Shown here: piece after piece, positions 36,771 through 47,363 of the stretch
Numbering within the stretch: position 1 is the first letter of the stretch
How the letters are laid out: every line of letters starts with the position of its first letter
NCBI RefSeq assembly: GCF_010091945.1
Contig: NZ_WVIE01000026.1
Coordinates: forward strand, 1-64,000
Origin: Myxacorys almedinensis A
Lineage (GTDB): Bacteria > Cyanobacteriota > Cyanobacteriia > Leptolyngbyales > Leptolyngbyaceae
Direction: 5' to 3'
Length of the DNA stretch: 64,000 nucleotides
Translations under genes and position numbers: made by a program
The notes under the pieces: model-generated
The model's database searches: none
What the model saw: only the letters and a program-made list of their open reading frames with translations
Told to the model about the DNA's origin: nothing

Positions 36771-39650
36771 ATGACTAACTCTGAACAAATTGAGAGTGTA
36801 ACGTCGCAAGTTGCAAATTCAGCCTTGCACCTCGAAACTGGTGTGCCTTTCAGAAGAACGAGCCAGCAGATCAAGGCAGAAATTGAGGCAGCCTTTGGGT
36901 TTGTTCCTCCCTTCTTTGAGCCAGCAGAATCGACGCCGCAGGTGCTAGAAAACATGTGGCAACAGACCCTGACTGCCTACGTCAAAAACCCATTACCCGC
37001 CCTATTTAAGGAGAAACTGTCTGCCTATCTGTCGCGCTTTTGTGCCGTTCCCTACTGCATGATCTGTCATAGCTGCACCTTGCGCCCGCTTGGGTTATCG
37101 GCACAACAAGTCCTAGAGTTGCTAGAAACCGCACCGCCGATCGAAACCGATGTCGATCAGCACCTCGCGCGACTTGCAGCCCAGCCCGCTCTTCTCCTTG
37201 ATGGGTCAGCGCTACCCTCAGAGTTAGAACAGAGCCTGCTCGCCTGCGCTATTTTTATTGCGCTAGAACACGAGCAAGCAGAACCCTATCGCCTCGAGCT
37301 ACGCCGAATTTTGGGCGTCGTCAACTATCAGTATTTGATCGTCTTCATTGCTTACGTAAAGACCTGTCATGTCTGGATGGAAGCATATCCCGAAGTGGCG
37401 TATGAAGCCGATCAGCGAGTGCAGAAAAATCTGAGTTTTCTCTTGGCAGACGAGCCTGCTTTAGCTGACTTTTTTCGCAACTACCGAGAACGAGCGAAAC
37501 GAGAATCTCAAAGCCGTGCAGAACAACTGGCAGAGTTTGCCGAACGGCAGCGCCAAGAAGAAGTGCTGCGTCAGCAGGTTGCCCAAGAGCGATTGGTGAT
37601 GGAAATTTCTCAACGCATTCGTCGATCGCTGAATCTAGACGAGATCCTCAGCACGGCTGTGGCAGAAGTTCGGCAGTTGCTCGATGTTGATCGGGTATTT
37701 ATCTATCGGTTTGAACCGGATTGGAGCGGCATAATTGCTGTGGAATCCGTTATTGCTGAATGTCTGTCGATCGAGGGAACCCGAATTACGGACTCGTTTT
37801 TTGTCCAACCTGCGACTCGTGAGCTTTATAAACAGGGGCGGATTCAAGCCATTTCGGATATTGATAGCGAAAACCTGTCTAACTGCCACCGTGACTTGCT
37901 TGCTCGTCTCCAAGTGCGCGCCAACGTGGTGGTGCCAATTGTGCAAGGTGAGCAGCTATGGGGCTTGCTGGTTGCCAACCACTGCTTGGCTGCCCGACAA
38001 TGGCAGGCGCTAGAGCTTACCTTGCTTCAGCATTTGGCCACACAGTTAGCGATCGCGATTCAGCAATCTGGGCTTTACCAACAAGTTCAAGCCGAGCTTA
38101 GCGAACGTCGCCGCTCAGAGGAAAAAATTCGGGAACAAGCGGTGCTCCTTGATGTGACGACCGATGCAATTTTGGTTCTCAACCTAGACAATCAAATCTT
38201 ATTTTGGAATAAAGGAGCGAACCAACTCTACGGTTGGTCAACGGCTGAAGCTCTGACCATGAGTGCCCGCGATTTGTTAGGGCAAAACCCTCCCCTTCAG
38301 CTTGAAGAGATTCAGAAAATGGTGGTGGAGACCGGCAAGTGGCAAGGTGAACTGCCTCAACTGACCAAAAACGGTAAGGAAGTTTTGGTAGAAAGCCGTT
38401 GGACATCGGTCATGGCAGAGGGGCAACTCACCTCGATTCTGGTTGTGAATACTGACATTACTCAGAAGAAACAGCTTGAGCGGCAGTTTCTCCATGCTCA
38501 GCGCCTTGAGAGCCTGGGTACGCTGGCGGGAGGCATCGCCCACGATTTGAACAATATTTTGACGCCCATTCTTGCGATCGCGCAGTTGCTCCAGCTTAAA
38601 CTGGGCGATATGGATGAGTCTACCCAACGGTTTCTGAAGATGCAGGAAACCAACGCTAGACGGGGTGCGGCATTGGTTAACCAGGTGTTGTCGTTTGCCC
38701 GAGGAGCCGAAGGCAAGCGCGTCAAACTCCAGGTGCAGCATCTGCTTTTAGAGCTAAAGCAGATTATCGACGGAACCTTTCCCAAAGCGATCGCCCTCCG
38801 GATGGACTTGGAACCCCACCTTTGGGTAACGTCAGCAGATGCGACCCAACTGCATCAAGTGCTGATGAATCTTTGCGTCAATGCTCGTGATGCGATGCTG
38901 GAGGGCGGTACGCTCAGCATTTCTGCTAAAAATCTCCTCATCGATCACACCTACGCCCAAATGAATCTGGCGGCGGAGGCAGGGTCTTACATTGTTATTT
39001 CTGTCGCAGATACGGGAACGGGCATCGCACCTGAGGTAATAGATAGAATTTTTGAGCCATTTTTCACAACAAAAGAGGCGGGCAAAGGCACAGGGCTAGG
39101 GCTGTCAACGGTGATTGGCATTGTTAGAAATCATGGGGGATTTGTCAATGCCTACAGCGAACCTGGGCAAGGCACTGAATTTAAAGTGTATTTGCCCGCC
39201 GTGCAAGGTGCGGAAATGCAGCAAATAGACCAGTCTGAACCGCTTTTGGGCAACGGAGAACTCGTGCTGGTAGTAGACGACGAGGTGACGATTCGGGAGA
39301 TTACGAAAGCGTCATTAGAGACCTATCGCTATACCGTCTTGGTTGCCAATGATGGCATTGAGGCAATTGCGCTCTATGCCCAGCACAAGGACAGAGTGAG
39401 CGCTGTTTTGATGGATATGATGATGCCAAATATGGCGGGTTTAACCGCGATCGGCATTTTGAGGCGCATTAATCCGTTAGTCAAGATTATCGCGGTGAGT
39501 GGATTGTCTTCGACCGAGAAAGTGACAGCAGCCATGGAGGCAGGGGTGAGCGCCTTTTTGTCTAAGCCCTACACGGCTCAAGAACTGCTGAAAACCCTGG
39601 ACTCGGTGCTGGTCAAGACGAAAGTTCCACAGCATGCCTCAGAGGTCTAA
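36771..39650 (+). CDS. Hybrid histidine kinase with AhpD-like, cyanobacteriochrome GAF and PAS domains
   Basis: A 959-residue soluble sensor. Residues 1-210 resemble an AhpD/carboxymuconolactone-decarboxylase fold with a cysteine cluster: C91, C96, C99, H100, C102 (a CxxC at 96-99). A coiled coil (about 240-275) leads to a GAF domain (about 280-435) with YRFEPDWSG and Cys372-His373 in LSNCHRDLLARLQVRANVVV, the canonical bilin-attachment position of cyanobacteriochromes; the DxCF motif is DSFF, so a second cysteine is absent. A PAS domain (about 455-565), HisKA with H591 (GGIAHDLNNI), ATPase (NLCVNARDAM, DTGTGIAPE) and a C-terminal receiver (LVVDDE, VLMDMMMPNMAG, SKPYT) follow. It starts at the ATG following CACC. 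Signal and partner are unknown; bilin binding is inferred from one motif. Confidence 0.85.
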   Translation: MTNSEQIESVTSQVANSALHLETGVPFRRTSQQIKAEIEAAFGFVPPFFEPAESTPQVLENMWQQTLTAYVKNPLPALFKEKLSAYLSRFCAVPYCMICHSCTLRPLGLSAQQVLELLETAPPIETDVDQHLARLAAQPALLLDGSALPSELEQSLLACAIFIALEHEQAEPYRLELRRILGVVNYQYLIVFIAYVKTCHVWMEAYPEVAYEADQRVQKNLSFLLADEPALADFFRNYRERAKRESQSRAEQLAEFAERQRQEEVLRQQVAQERLVMEISQRIRRSLNLDEILSTAVAEVRQLLDVDRVFIYRFEPDWSGIIAVESVIAECLSIEGTRITDSFFVQPATRELYKQGRIQAISDIDSENLSNCHRDLLARLQVRANVVVPIVQGEQLWGLLVANHCLAARQWQALELTLLQHLATQLAIAIQQSGLYQQVQAELSERRRSEEKIREQAVLLDVTTDAILVLNLDNQILFWNKGANQLYGWSTAEALTMSARDLLGQNPPLQLEEIQKMVVETGKWQGELPQLTKNGKEVLVESRWTSVMAEGQLTSILVVNTDITQKKQLERQFLHAQRLESLGTLAGGIAHDLNNILTPILAIAQLLQLKLGDMDESTQRFLKMQETNARRGAALVNQVLSFARGAEGKRVKLQVQHLLLELKQIIDGTFPKAIALRMDLEPHLWVTSADATQLHQVLMNLCVNARDAMLEGGTLSISAKNLLIDHTYAQMNLAAEAGSYIVISVADTGTGIAPEVIDRIFEPFFTTKEAGKGTGLGLSTVIGIVRNHGGFVNAYSEPGQGTEFKVYLPAVQGAEMQQIDQSEPLLGNGELVLVVDDEVTIREITKASLETYRYTVLVANDGIEAIALYAQHKDRVSAVLMDMMMPNMAGLTAIGILRRINPLVKIIAVSGLSSTEKVTAAMEAGVSAFLSKPYTAQELLKTLDSVLVKTKVPQHASEV

Positions 39651-39680
39651 CCCTAGACGATGGGATCAAACGCTGGATGG

Positions 39681-40079
39681 TTAAATAAACAAGCTGGGTG
39701 AGATATGAAAAAACTCACCCAATGCTTTAGCTTGTGCTTTGCTAATCGATCGCTTTCCATTCACGATTTCTGAAACGACGCCGCTCGATCCAACAATGCC
39801 AACTAAATCGGCTTGACGAGTTCCGCTTGATTCTAAAATATGCTGAAGAATTTCATGCGGTGCAGGTTTGTCCATCGGATAAGTCTCAGTCTCATATACC
39901 TCGATCAACGTCACGACTAACTTGAGCAACGCTCGTTCTTCAGGAGTGTGGTTTTTCGCAAAGAAAAGCCGTTCTGCGATCGCTAACGCCTGATCGTACT
40001 CTTCTTCTGTCTCAATGACTTTAGGAGTCACCTCAGTCAGCAAATTGCGGTATGCATCCTTATCAAAAGTGAGGGTCAT
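39681..40079 (-). CDS. higA: HigA-type antitoxin with HTH domain
   Basis: A 132-residue protein. The C-terminal helix-turn-helix (about 85-132; GTRQADLVGIVGSSGVVSEI, NGKRSISKAQAKAL) is typical of HigA antitoxins that bind toxin and repress their own promoter. The N-terminal half (ETEEEYDQALAIAERL) is the family's dimerisation region. The reading frame is intact. It follows the toxin gene directly and would overlap its original 3' end by 17 nt if the toxin stop at 40123-40125 were sense. Confidence 0.9.
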   Translation of the reverse strand: MTLTFDKDAYRNLLTEVTPKVIETEEEYDQALAIAERLFFAKNHTPEERALLKLVVTLIEVYETETYPMDKPAPHEILQHILESSGTRQADLVGIVGSSGVVSEIVNGKRSISKAQAKALGEFFHISPSLFI

Positions 40080-40122
40080 CTTTCCATCTGTCTTTGTTAT
40101 ATTCGCTATGAGTTAAGAAGTA

Positions 40123-40368
40123 TTATCTGTAGTAAATCATTTGGTTTTCGTAGTTGATGCTGACAATTAATCGATAGTCATTGCCTTTAATGTTAAAGAT
40201 GGTAAAGTTTCCAACCGCTTCAGTCTCCTTGTAGATTTTACGAACTTCTTCTAAATTATTCTGCCATTTCGCTTTTTTGACAGTTGAGAGCCATGCCTCT
40301 ACTTGGTTCTTGACGTTGGGATACTGCTCAGCGTCTACTCGTAGATTCCGGTCTGTAATTAAATGCAT
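40123..40368 (-). CDS. higB: HigB-type toxin, truncated by an in-frame TAA
   Basis: An 81-residue HigB-like mRNA interferase (WLSTVKKAKWQNNLEEV, GNFTIFNIKGNDYRLIVSIN). It ends at YYR where TAA sits at 40125-40123. Translating on past the stop in the same frame gives YFLTHSEYNKDRWK and ends at a TGA at 40065-40063, 101 codons in all including the stop. This is the normal HigB C terminus (THxEYDK motif), and the reading then overlaps the higA start as expected. The truncation removes the conserved His/Glu/Tyr end, so the toxin is probably inactive. A point mutation or sequencing error in one codon would explain it. Confidence 0.88.
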   Translation of the reverse strand: MHLITDRNLRVDAEQYPNVKNQVEAWLSTVKKAKWQNNLEEVRKIYKETEAVGNFTIFNIKGNDYRLIVSINYENQMIYYR

Positions 40369-40484
40369 ATTCTATTTTTAAGTTTTTCATAATAATAAAT
40401 ATCAATCATGCTAAGTCCTCTCATTTTGAGAGGAGCTTGTCAAGAGTATCGATAGAATGATCAACATCTTTGCTTAAATTCTGT

Positions 40485-43400
40485 ATGTCTCGTTGGCAAT
40501 TTTGGATCGATCGCGGCGGCACGTTTACCGATATTGTGGCTCGGAAACCGGATGGCACTCTGGTGATTCACAAACTGCTGTCAGACAATCCAGAACGCTA
40601 TGATGACGCGCCTTTGCAAGGAATCCGAGATCTGCTTGGCATCGCACCCGATCAGCCTATTCCATCAGAACAAATCGAAGTCATCAAAATGGGAACGACA
40701 GTCGCAACGAATGCGCTGCTAGAACGCAACGGCGATCGCACCCTTTTAATCGTTACCCATGGCTTTCGGGATGCGTTGCGAATTGGATATCAAAATCGCC
40801 CCAATATTTTTGCCCGTGAGATTGTGTTGCCAGAGATGCTCTATGAGCGAGTGATCGAAGTTGAGGAACGCTATAGTGCCCAAGGCGAGGAGCTTTTACC
40901 GATTTCATCTGATGTAGAATTGCGATTGACCTTTGCATTACAAAAAGCGTTTGATTTGGGTATTTGTTCCTGTGCGATCGCATTCCTGCACGGCTACCGG
41001 TATCCGCACCACGAACAGCAGGTCGCCGCGATCGCGCACCGCATCGGGTTTACTCACGTTTCAGTTTCTCACCAGGTCAGCCCATTGATGAAACTGATCA
41101 GTCGCGGTGATACAACAGTGGTCGATGCTTACCTGTCGCCCATTTTGCGCCGCTATGTCGATCGATTGGCAAAGGCATTTGATCAGACGGCAACTCGACC
41201 TCGGTTGCTGATGATGCAGTCGAACGGTGGATTGACCGACGCCCGGTTTTTTGGGGGGAAAGACAGCATTTTGTCGGGTCCAGCCGGGGGAATTGTGGGC
41301 GCAGTGCAGACCAGCGATCGCGCCGGATTCACCAAAATCATCACGTTTGATATGGGCGGCACCTCGACCGATGTTGCCCACTACAACGGCGAATATGAGC
41401 GCACGTTTGAAACCGAAGTGGCAGGGGTGCGAGTGCGATCGCCGATGATGGCAATTCACACTGTGGCGGCGGGGGGCGGCTCGATCGTGCGGTTTGATGG
41501 CAGCCGCTATCGGGTCAGTTCAGACTCGGCGGGGGCAGATCCGGGACCGGCGTGCTATCGCAAGGGCGGGGCGCTGACCATCACCGACTGTAATGTGATG
41601 CTCGGTCGGTTGCAGCCCGATTTCTTTCCGCAGGTGTTTGGGGCAACAGGAGATTTACCGATCGATCCTGAAATTGTGCGCCAGAAATTTACCGAGCTTG
41701 CATCAGACATTGAAACTGCCACGGGAAACCCAGTGTTACCAGAAGATGTAGCACAGGGCTTTCTTGCGATCGCAGTGGAAAAAATGGCAAGTGCGATCAA
41801 AAAAATCTCGGTTCAGCGGGGTTATGACATCACCGATTATACGCTCTGCTGCTTCGGCGGGGCGGGGGGGCAACATGCCTGTGCGATCGCAGAGACGTTG
41901 GGCATCTCGCAAATCTTCTTACATCCTTATGCAGGGGTGCTTTCGGCTTACGGAATGGGACTTGCCGACCAGCGAGTATTGCGGGAATGTGCGATCGAGA
42001 AAGACCTCTGTGATGGGGTATTGCAAGAGCTTGAAAACCAGTTTGCGCGGCTGATAGCAGACGGAGAATCACAACTAAATCAACAAGGTGCAACTCCGAC
42101 TGATGTAATTCGACGAGTTCATTTGCGATATGTGGGAGAAGACTCAGCGTTGATTGTTGAAATGAATACTTTGGATCGTATAGTTCAATATTTTGAGGAA
42201 TGCTATCAACAACGATTTGGCTTTGTTTCACCAAACAAACCATTGGTGGTTGAGGCAATCTCTACAGAAACGATCTCAGCAACAGATTTAGCAATAGAAC
42301 CTGATCGTTCAATTCCTCGCACAACGTTGCTCACCCCTGTTGCAATAGAGCAGGTATACATTGGTGGTGCGTGGCAGGCTACCCCGATTTTTCGGAGAGA
42401 AGACTTGCGATCGCACGATGTTATTTCTAGCCCGGCTCTGGTGATCGAGCCGACGGGCACCAACCTTATCGAACCAGGTTGGCAAGCTGAAATGACTGAA
42501 CATGGACATCTCATTCTTCGCAACATTCATTGTTCGGCTGGAAACCATCACTCTTATGCGATCATTTCTACCAAGCCTGATCCAGTGTTGCTTGAGATTT
42601 TCAATTATTCGTTTACTGCGATCGCAGAGCAAATGGGCTTTGCCCTGCAAAACACAAGTTCTTCTGTCAACATTAAAGAGCGCCTAGATTTTTCCTGCGC
42701 CATTTTCGATCACCATGGTCAACTAGTTGCAAATGCTCCTCATATCCCAGTGCATCTCGGTTCGATGAGCGATAGTGTGATCGCTTTGGTTAATGCATAC
42801 GACAACGCATTTCAGCCAGGAGATGTTTACGTTTCCAACAATCCGTATAACGGTGGAACTCATTTACCTGACATTACCGTTATTACGCCCGTATTCACAA
42901 CCGCCAACGCTAAAAATTCTGCATCACCCTTGTTTTTCGTCGCCTCTAGAGGGCACCATGCTGACATTGGCGGAATCACCCCCGGATCGATGCCTCCCAA
43001 CAGCACCGCGATCGCTCAAGAAGGCATCTTAATCGACAATATTAAACTCGTCGATCACGGTCAATTTCAAGAGCAAGTCATGCTCGATTTGCTCACCCAT
43101 TCGCCCTACCCTGCCCGCAATCCTCAGCAAAATTTAGCGGATCTAAAAGCGCAAATTGCCGCCAACGAGCGCGGCGTGCAAGACCTCCGAACCCTGATCG
43201 CGCACTTCGGGTTAGACACGACTCAAGCGTATATGCAGCATGTCCAAACCAATGCCGAAGCGGCGGTGCGAAACGCTATTGAGGCGCTGCAAAACGGCAG
43301 CTTTACTTACAAAATGGATGACGGTAGCCAGATTCAAGTTGGTGTCACAATCAATTCTAGCGATCGCACTGCCACAATTGACTTCACCGGAACATCCCCT

Positions 43401-44132
43401 CAACAGCCCACCAACTTCAATGCGCCGCTAGCTGTCTGCAAAGCTGCCGTTCTGTATGTGTTTCGGACGTTGCTAGACGATGAGATCCCCCTAAATGCAG
43501 GCTGTCTTAAACCGCTAAACATCATCGTTCCAGAAAAATGTTTGCTTAATCCTACCTATCCTGCCGCGATCGTCGCTGGAAATGTTGAAACGTCGCAAGC
43601 CATAACCAACGCTTTGTATGGCGCGCTAGGAATGCTGGCTGCATCACAAGGAACAATGAATAATTTCACCTTTGGGAATCAACAGTATCAATACTATGAA
43701 ACAATTTGCGGTGGCTCTGGTGCAGGTTCTACGTTTGATGGAACCGATGCTGTTCAAACGCATATGACCAATTCTCGCCTCACCGATCCAGAAGTTTTAG
43801 AATGGCGATTTCCTGTCTTGCTAGAAGATTTTTCTATTCGTCCTGATAGTGGAGGTAAGGGTCTCTACCAAGGCGGAAATGGTGTTACCCGACGCATCCG
43901 ATTTCGGGAAGCAATGACAGCTGCTATTTTGTCAGGTCATCGCGTTGTTCAGCCGTTTGGGTTGCACGGAGGAGAACCTGGGCAAGTGGGACGAAACTAT
44001 CTTCAGCGTCGGGATGGTCAAATCAAGCTACTGGGCGGTAAAGCCGAAGTAGAGATGCAGGCTGGTGATGTATTTGTGATTGAAACTCCTGGGGGTGGCG
44101 GATTTGGCGAACTGCCGAAAACTGCTATCTGA
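40485..44132 (+). CDS. 5-oxoprolinase (ATP-hydrolysing), HyuA-HyuB fusion
   Basis: A 1215-residue enzyme from ATG 40485; a TTG five codons upstream is less likely because [18 protein letters not shown] is the conserved start. The N-terminal half is the HyuA kinase-like part ([44 protein letters not shown]), the middle has [20 protein letters not shown], and the C-terminal half is HyuB ([46 protein letters not shown]). It opens 5-oxo-L-proline to glutamate using ATP and so recovers glutamate from glutathione or protein breakdown. Length (usual 1200-1290) is normal. It ends inside the convergent transporter gene (8-bp overlap). Confidence 0.94.
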   Translation: MSRWQFWIDRGGTFTDIVARKPDGTLVIHKLLSDNPERYDDAPLQGIRDLLGIAPDQPIPSEQIEVIKMGTTVATNALLERNGDRTLLIVTHGFRDALRIGYQNRPNIFAREIVLPEMLYERVIEVEERYSAQGEELLPISSDVELRLTFALQKAFDLGICSCAIAFLHGYRYPHHEQQVAAIAHRIGFTHVSVSHQVSPLMKLISRGDTTVVDAYLSPILRRYVDRLAKAFDQTATRPRLLMMQSNGGLTDARFFGGKDSILSGPAGGIVGAVQTSDRAGFTKIITFDMGGTSTDVAHYNGEYERTFETEVAGVRVRSPMMAIHTVAAGGGSIVRFDGSRYRVSSDSAGADPGPACYRKGGALTITDCNVMLGRLQPDFFPQVFGATGDLPIDPEIVRQKFTELASDIETATGNPVLPEDVAQGFLAIAVEKMASAIKKISVQRGYDITDYTLCCFGGAGGQHACAIAETLGISQIFLHPYAGVLSAYGMGLADQRVLRECAIEKDLCDGVLQELENQFARLIADGESQLNQQGATPTDVIRRVHLRYVGEDSALIVEMNTLDRIVQYFEECYQQRFGFVSPNKPLVVEAISTETISATDLAIEPDRSIPRTTLLTPVAIEQVYIGGAWQATPIFRREDLRSHDVISSPALVIEPTGTNLIEPGWQAEMTEHGHLILRNIHCSAGNHHSYAIISTKPDPVLLEIFNYSFTAIAEQMGFALQNTSSSVNIKERLDFSCAIFDHHGQLVANAPHIPVHLGSMSDSVIALVNAYDNAFQPGDVYVSNNPYNGGTHLPDITVITPVFTTANAKNSASPLFFVASRGHHADIGGITPGSMPPNSTAIAQEGILIDNIKLVDHGQFQEQVMLDLLTHSPYPARNPQQNLADLKAQIAANERGVQDLRTLIAHFGLDTTQAYMQHVQTNAEAAVRNAIEALQNGSFTYKMDDGSQIQVGVTINSSDRTATIDFTGTSPQQPTNFNAPLAVCKAAVLYVFRTLLDDEIPLNAGCLKPLNIIVPEKCLLNPTYPAAIVAGNVETSQAITNALYGALGMLAASQGTMNNFTFGNQQYQYYETICGGSGAGSTFDGTDAVQTHMTNSRLTDPEVLEWRFPVLLEDFSIRPDSGGKGLYQGGNGVTRRIRFREAMTAAILSGHRVVQPFGLHGGEPGQVGRNYLQRRDGQIKLLGGKAEVEMQAGDVFVIETPGGGGFGELPKTAI

Positions 44133-45027
44133 TTCCGGGCTGATTTGCAAAAACTTGTTGCTTCAACGTTGTGCAGGCTTGTTTGATGGCATCGATGCTA
44201 CCCGGATTGACCAATCCGTAGTAATCCAAAACATATACTCGATTATTGCTCACTGCTTTTAGTTGATTCCAAATCGGATTTGATTTAAATTGCTCAACCA
44301 CTCCTTCACCCGTACTCACCAAAATAATCACCTCTGGATTCACCTCCAGCACTTTCTCAGGAGAAAGCAGGGCATACCCTGAAAATTCTGCTCCGCCCTG
44401 AAGGTCTGCCGCCACATTTTTGGCACCAAAGCGAGCCAACGTATCTCCGGCCCAGCTTGCCTTATTGGGGGAAAGCAACGGCTTTGGATTGGCTAACACC
44501 AAGGTCGAAGGTGCCATTTTAGGAGCATCTGCAAGGAACGCTCGATATTCTTGCAACAATGGCTCAGGATCGGCGCTCAGCGTTGCCGCCAGGGTTGTTG
44601 TTAGCGTTTCCAAATTTTCCCAACTATTGACTTCGGTGAGCAAAGTCCGAATTCCTGACTCGTTCAATCGTTTTGCAACATCGGCATGAAAACTTGATGC
44701 CCCAATGACCAGATCAGGCTGGAGTGCCACGATCGCTTCCAAATTAGGACTGGTGCGCCCCTCGCTGACGGTAGGAAGCGCCTTAAAGCGCTGATCTTGT
44801 CTCAGGAGACTGCTTCCCGGAATGCCAACTAGTTTTTTGCCATCTAGTCGCTGCACCAGATCAGCCGTTAACGAAGTCAGGGCAATGACACGCGCTACAT
44901 TTGGCTGAGGAGTTGGCGTTACCGAGGCTGGGTTTGCGGGAGAATTTGAAGCCGTTGGAGGCTGCGAACAAGCCCCTAAGGCAAGACACAATCCCAAGCC
45001 AACCCATCGAAGCATCCAAGAGTTCAT
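44125..45027 (-). CDS. Periplasmic heme/iron-chelate binding lipoprotein (BtuF/HmuT type)
   Basis: A lipoprotein of about 300 residues (lipobox LALGACSQ) with two Rossmann-like lobes linked by a long helix, type III binding protein fold: [54 protein letters not shown]. It delivers its ligand from the TonB receptor to the ABC permease. Three ATGs stand in a row; the third (45027) is 7 nt after a perfect AGGAGG and is chosen. It is the last gene of the operon permease-ATPase-receptor-binding protein and starts just after the receptor stop codon. Confidence 0.87.
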   Translation of the reverse strand: MNSWMLRWVGLGLCLALGACSQPPTASNSPANPASVTPTPQPNVARVIALTSLTADLVQRLDGKKLVGIPGSSLLRQDQRFKALPTVSEGRTSPNLEAIVALQPDLVIGASSFHADVAKRLNESGIRTLLTEVNSWENLETLTTTLAATLSADPEPLLQEYRAFLADAPKMAPSTLVLANPKPLLSPNKASWAGDTLARFGAKNVAADLQGGAEFSGYALLSPEKVLEVNPEVIILVSTGEGVVEQFKSNPIWNQLKAVSNNRVYVLDYYGLVNPGSIDAIKQACTTLKQQVFANQPGIR

Positions 45028-45038
45028 CATCATACCTC

Positions 45039-47363
45039 CTAAAATTGTACCTTGAGACTGGCTGCTACACTGGTTCCTGGCTGTGTGTAGAGATCAAGAT
45101 TGCGATCGCTGCTGGTCAACCCGCGCACATCTCCATACCGGAAATATCTTTGATTGAACAAGTTATACACTCCAATGTTAAACAATACGTTGTCACTAAT
45201 GTTGTAGTACCCAAGCAAATCAACGGTTGTATAGCCTTTTGGCTCAAACTGATTGGGCGTTTCCGTCCGGTCGATTCGATCTTTGGCGGCAACGAGGGTG
45301 GTCACCAGTTGCGCGCCCCAGCGATCGTTGGGGGCTTGATATTTCAGCCCAACCACTGCCTTAAAGGGATCGACTGAGTTTAAGGGCTGATCGGTTTCGA
45401 GGTTGTTTCCCTCCGCAAATGCCAGCGCACTAAATAGACTTAACCCATCCGATCGACGGTTAAAGCGCCATTCACCCTTGGCTTCCACTCCATAAATTTC
45501 GGCTCCTTTTAGGTTCCGGGCTTGAAACTGCTGAAAGTTTTGCGCCCCAATAGGAACCGTGCCCACAAACACAGTATCGATAAAGTTTTTATATCGATTG
45601 TAGAATCCGGTGATGCCCAAGTTGGCTTGCAAAGAGTTGTAGCGCAGTCCGGCTTCAAAGCCGTTGCTGGTTTCTGGCTCTAGGTTGGCATTGGGTAAGA
45701 CGGTGTAGAACGCCGCAAAATTAGTAAATGCGATCGCGGCATCATTGTAAGGTGGGCTGCGAAACCCTCGTGCATACTGAGCAAATGCCGAAAGTTGTGG
45801 CGTGAGTTTTGCAACGATGCCAAACTTGGGTGACACTGAAGATGCTGCTAATGCCTCTACTTGATAATTGGCAGTGTTAATGCGAGCAAAATCAGCATCA
45901 TCGGAATTGGGATTAAGTTTGTAGTAGTCATAGCGAATGCCAGGGATCAAAGTAATTCGACCGTTTGCAAATTCAATTTCGTCTTGTACATAAATGCCAA
46001 GTTGAAAGGTATTGGTGTCAGGAAAAGTTTTATTGGGAAACTGTTCACCAAACACATTTTTAGTCACTGCGCCAGTCGTAAGGTTAAACTCTGTTGCGTC
46101 TCTAGGGCGAGAGGTGGCTGTGTTAAACAGATCAAACCCGTAGGTCAACCGATGGGAAAGGCTCCCAGTTTTGAAATTGCTTTGGATCTGAGTGTTGCCC
46201 CCAACGATCGCTTGACTGAATTCGTTTTTGGTAACTCGACGACGGCTAGAACTTCCGATTTGGCGCTGTTGTTCGCTGTATTCTGTGGTCTGAGCATCTT
46301 GGTAATAGATCTGCGATCGCACGTTCTGCACCCAGGCGCTATTCGGATTGTTAAACTCGTAGCCTAAGCTGATCCGTCCTCGCTTAGCATAGTCTTCGGC
46401 ATCTTGCCTAATCAGCCGCGAGCCAGGAGGTCCAGGAAGGGGACTTGCGGCGCTCAAAACTTGCGTATCAACTTGTCGATCGAAAAACTCTCCGGTCAGC
46501 TTCAGCGTATTAAAGTCATTCAGCCGATGCACAATTTTACCGAGAACGTTATTTCCATCTACGGTCTGAGGATTAGGATCAAGAGTACTATTGTTCTTAA
46601 CTTCATTTCCATCTCGGCGAGTGTACAGCAGCAAAACAGAGGTGTTGCCATCTTTTGCAGCAGTTGTAAACGTTTCAGACAAATTGTTGTCAACACTATC
46701 AAATGAGACTTTGCCGCTAAAATACGAATTTTTGCCAAAAATATTGAGAAAGTCTTGAGGATCTTTTGTAATGTAGGAAACTACGCCCCCGATCGCATCG
46801 CTGCCATACAGCGTAGAGGCTGCACCTCGAATGATTTCGACCCGTCTGAGGGCATCAAAATCAACGACATCGCGGCTTGTATTCGTCATGTTTAGAATAT
46901 CTGGAACTCGCACCCCATCTACCTGAATCAGGACACGATTTCCATCAATGCCGCGAATATTGAAACTAGAATTTCTGCCCCGAGTCGGACGGTTGCTAAC
47001 CGAAATTCCGGGTTCATAGCGAATCAAATCTTCAATATCTCGAACAAAATTTGTTTCGAGATCGGTGAGGTCAAAAACGGAAATGGTTCCGGCAGAATCC
47101 CGAACAGCACGGGGACTCCGAGTGCCCGTAACACTGATTTCCTCTTCAATTTCCTCTTCAATTTCTTCTTCTACTGTAAGAGGTGTTTGCCCTAGCAATC
47201 GAGCTTCCGTTGCAGGATGGGTGATGTCTTTGATGCGGGGAATACTCGATTGAGATTGTAAATTTGACTCAGAACTTGGCGTTGCGCTGGTTGCTTGGAG
47301 GGCAACAAAAAAGCTGGAAACCAAAACAGAAACAGCTTGAACTAACCGAAGGCTAACGATCAT
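45039..47363 (-). CDS. TonB-dependent receptor, heme/hemoprotein-type
   Basis: A 774-residue outer-membrane beta-barrel receptor. From ATG 47363, which overlaps the ATPase stop codon as ATGA (translational coupling), a signal peptide is followed by an N-terminal acidic repeat EEEIEEEIEEEI, a TonB box-like ISVTGT, a plug (DLETNFVRDIEDLIRYEPGI, GRNSSFNIRGIDGNRVLIQV) and the barrel ending in SLKVQF. The FRSP...LPNANLEPE segment corresponds to the FRAP/NPNL region of heme receptors, but no histidine lies between those motifs, unlike the classical members. An earlier ATG (47384) adds seven residues. The likely cargo is heme or a ferric chelate. Confidence 0.88.
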   Translation of the reverse strand: MIVSLRLVQAVSVLVSSFFVALQATSATPSSESNLQSQSSIPRIKDITHPATEARLLGQTPLTVEEEIEEEIEEEISVTGTRSPRAVRDSAGTISVFDLTDLETNFVRDIEDLIRYEPGISVSNRPTRGRNSSFNIRGIDGNRVLIQVDGVRVPDILNMTNTSRDVVDFDALRRVEIIRGAASTLYGSDAIGGVVSYITKDPQDFLNIFGKNSYFSGKVSFDSVDNNLSETFTTAAKDGNTSVLLLYTRRDGNEVKNNSTLDPNPQTVDGNNVLGKIVHRLNDFNTLKLTGEFFDRQVDTQVLSAASPLPGPPGSRLIRQDAEDYAKRGRISLGYEFNNPNSAWVQNVRSQIYYQDAQTTEYSEQQRQIGSSSRRRVTKNEFSQAIVGGNTQIQSNFKTGSLSHRLTYGFDLFNTATSRPRDATEFNLTTGAVTKNVFGEQFPNKTFPDTNTFQLGIYVQDEIEFANGRITLIPGIRYDYYKLNPNSDDADFARINTANYQVEALAASSVSPKFGIVAKLTPQLSAFAQYARGFRSPPYNDAAIAFTNFAAFYTVLPNANLEPETSNGFEAGLRYNSLQANLGITGFYNRYKNFIDTVFVGTVPIGAQNFQQFQARNLKGAEIYGVEAKGEWRFNRRSDGLSLFSALAFAEGNNLETDQPLNSVDPFKAVVGLKYQAPNDRWGAQLVTTLVAAKDRIDRTETPNQFEPKGYTTVDLLGYYNISDNVLFNIGVYNLFNQRYFRYGDVRGLTSSDRNLDLYTQPGTSVAASLKVQF
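47137..47172. repeat. 12-bp in-frame repeat, three copies, in the receptor gene
   Basis: ATTTCCTCTTCA at 47137-47148 and 47149-47160, and a third variant copy ATTTCTTCTTCT at 47161-47172, encode the EEEI repeat in the receptor's N terminus. The 12-bp period keeps the reading frame. Confidence 0.85.

Noticed and set aside
41830-42258. 142-codon minus-strand open frame inside the oxoprolinase gene
   Set aside because: Shadow of a well-conserved plus-strand gene.
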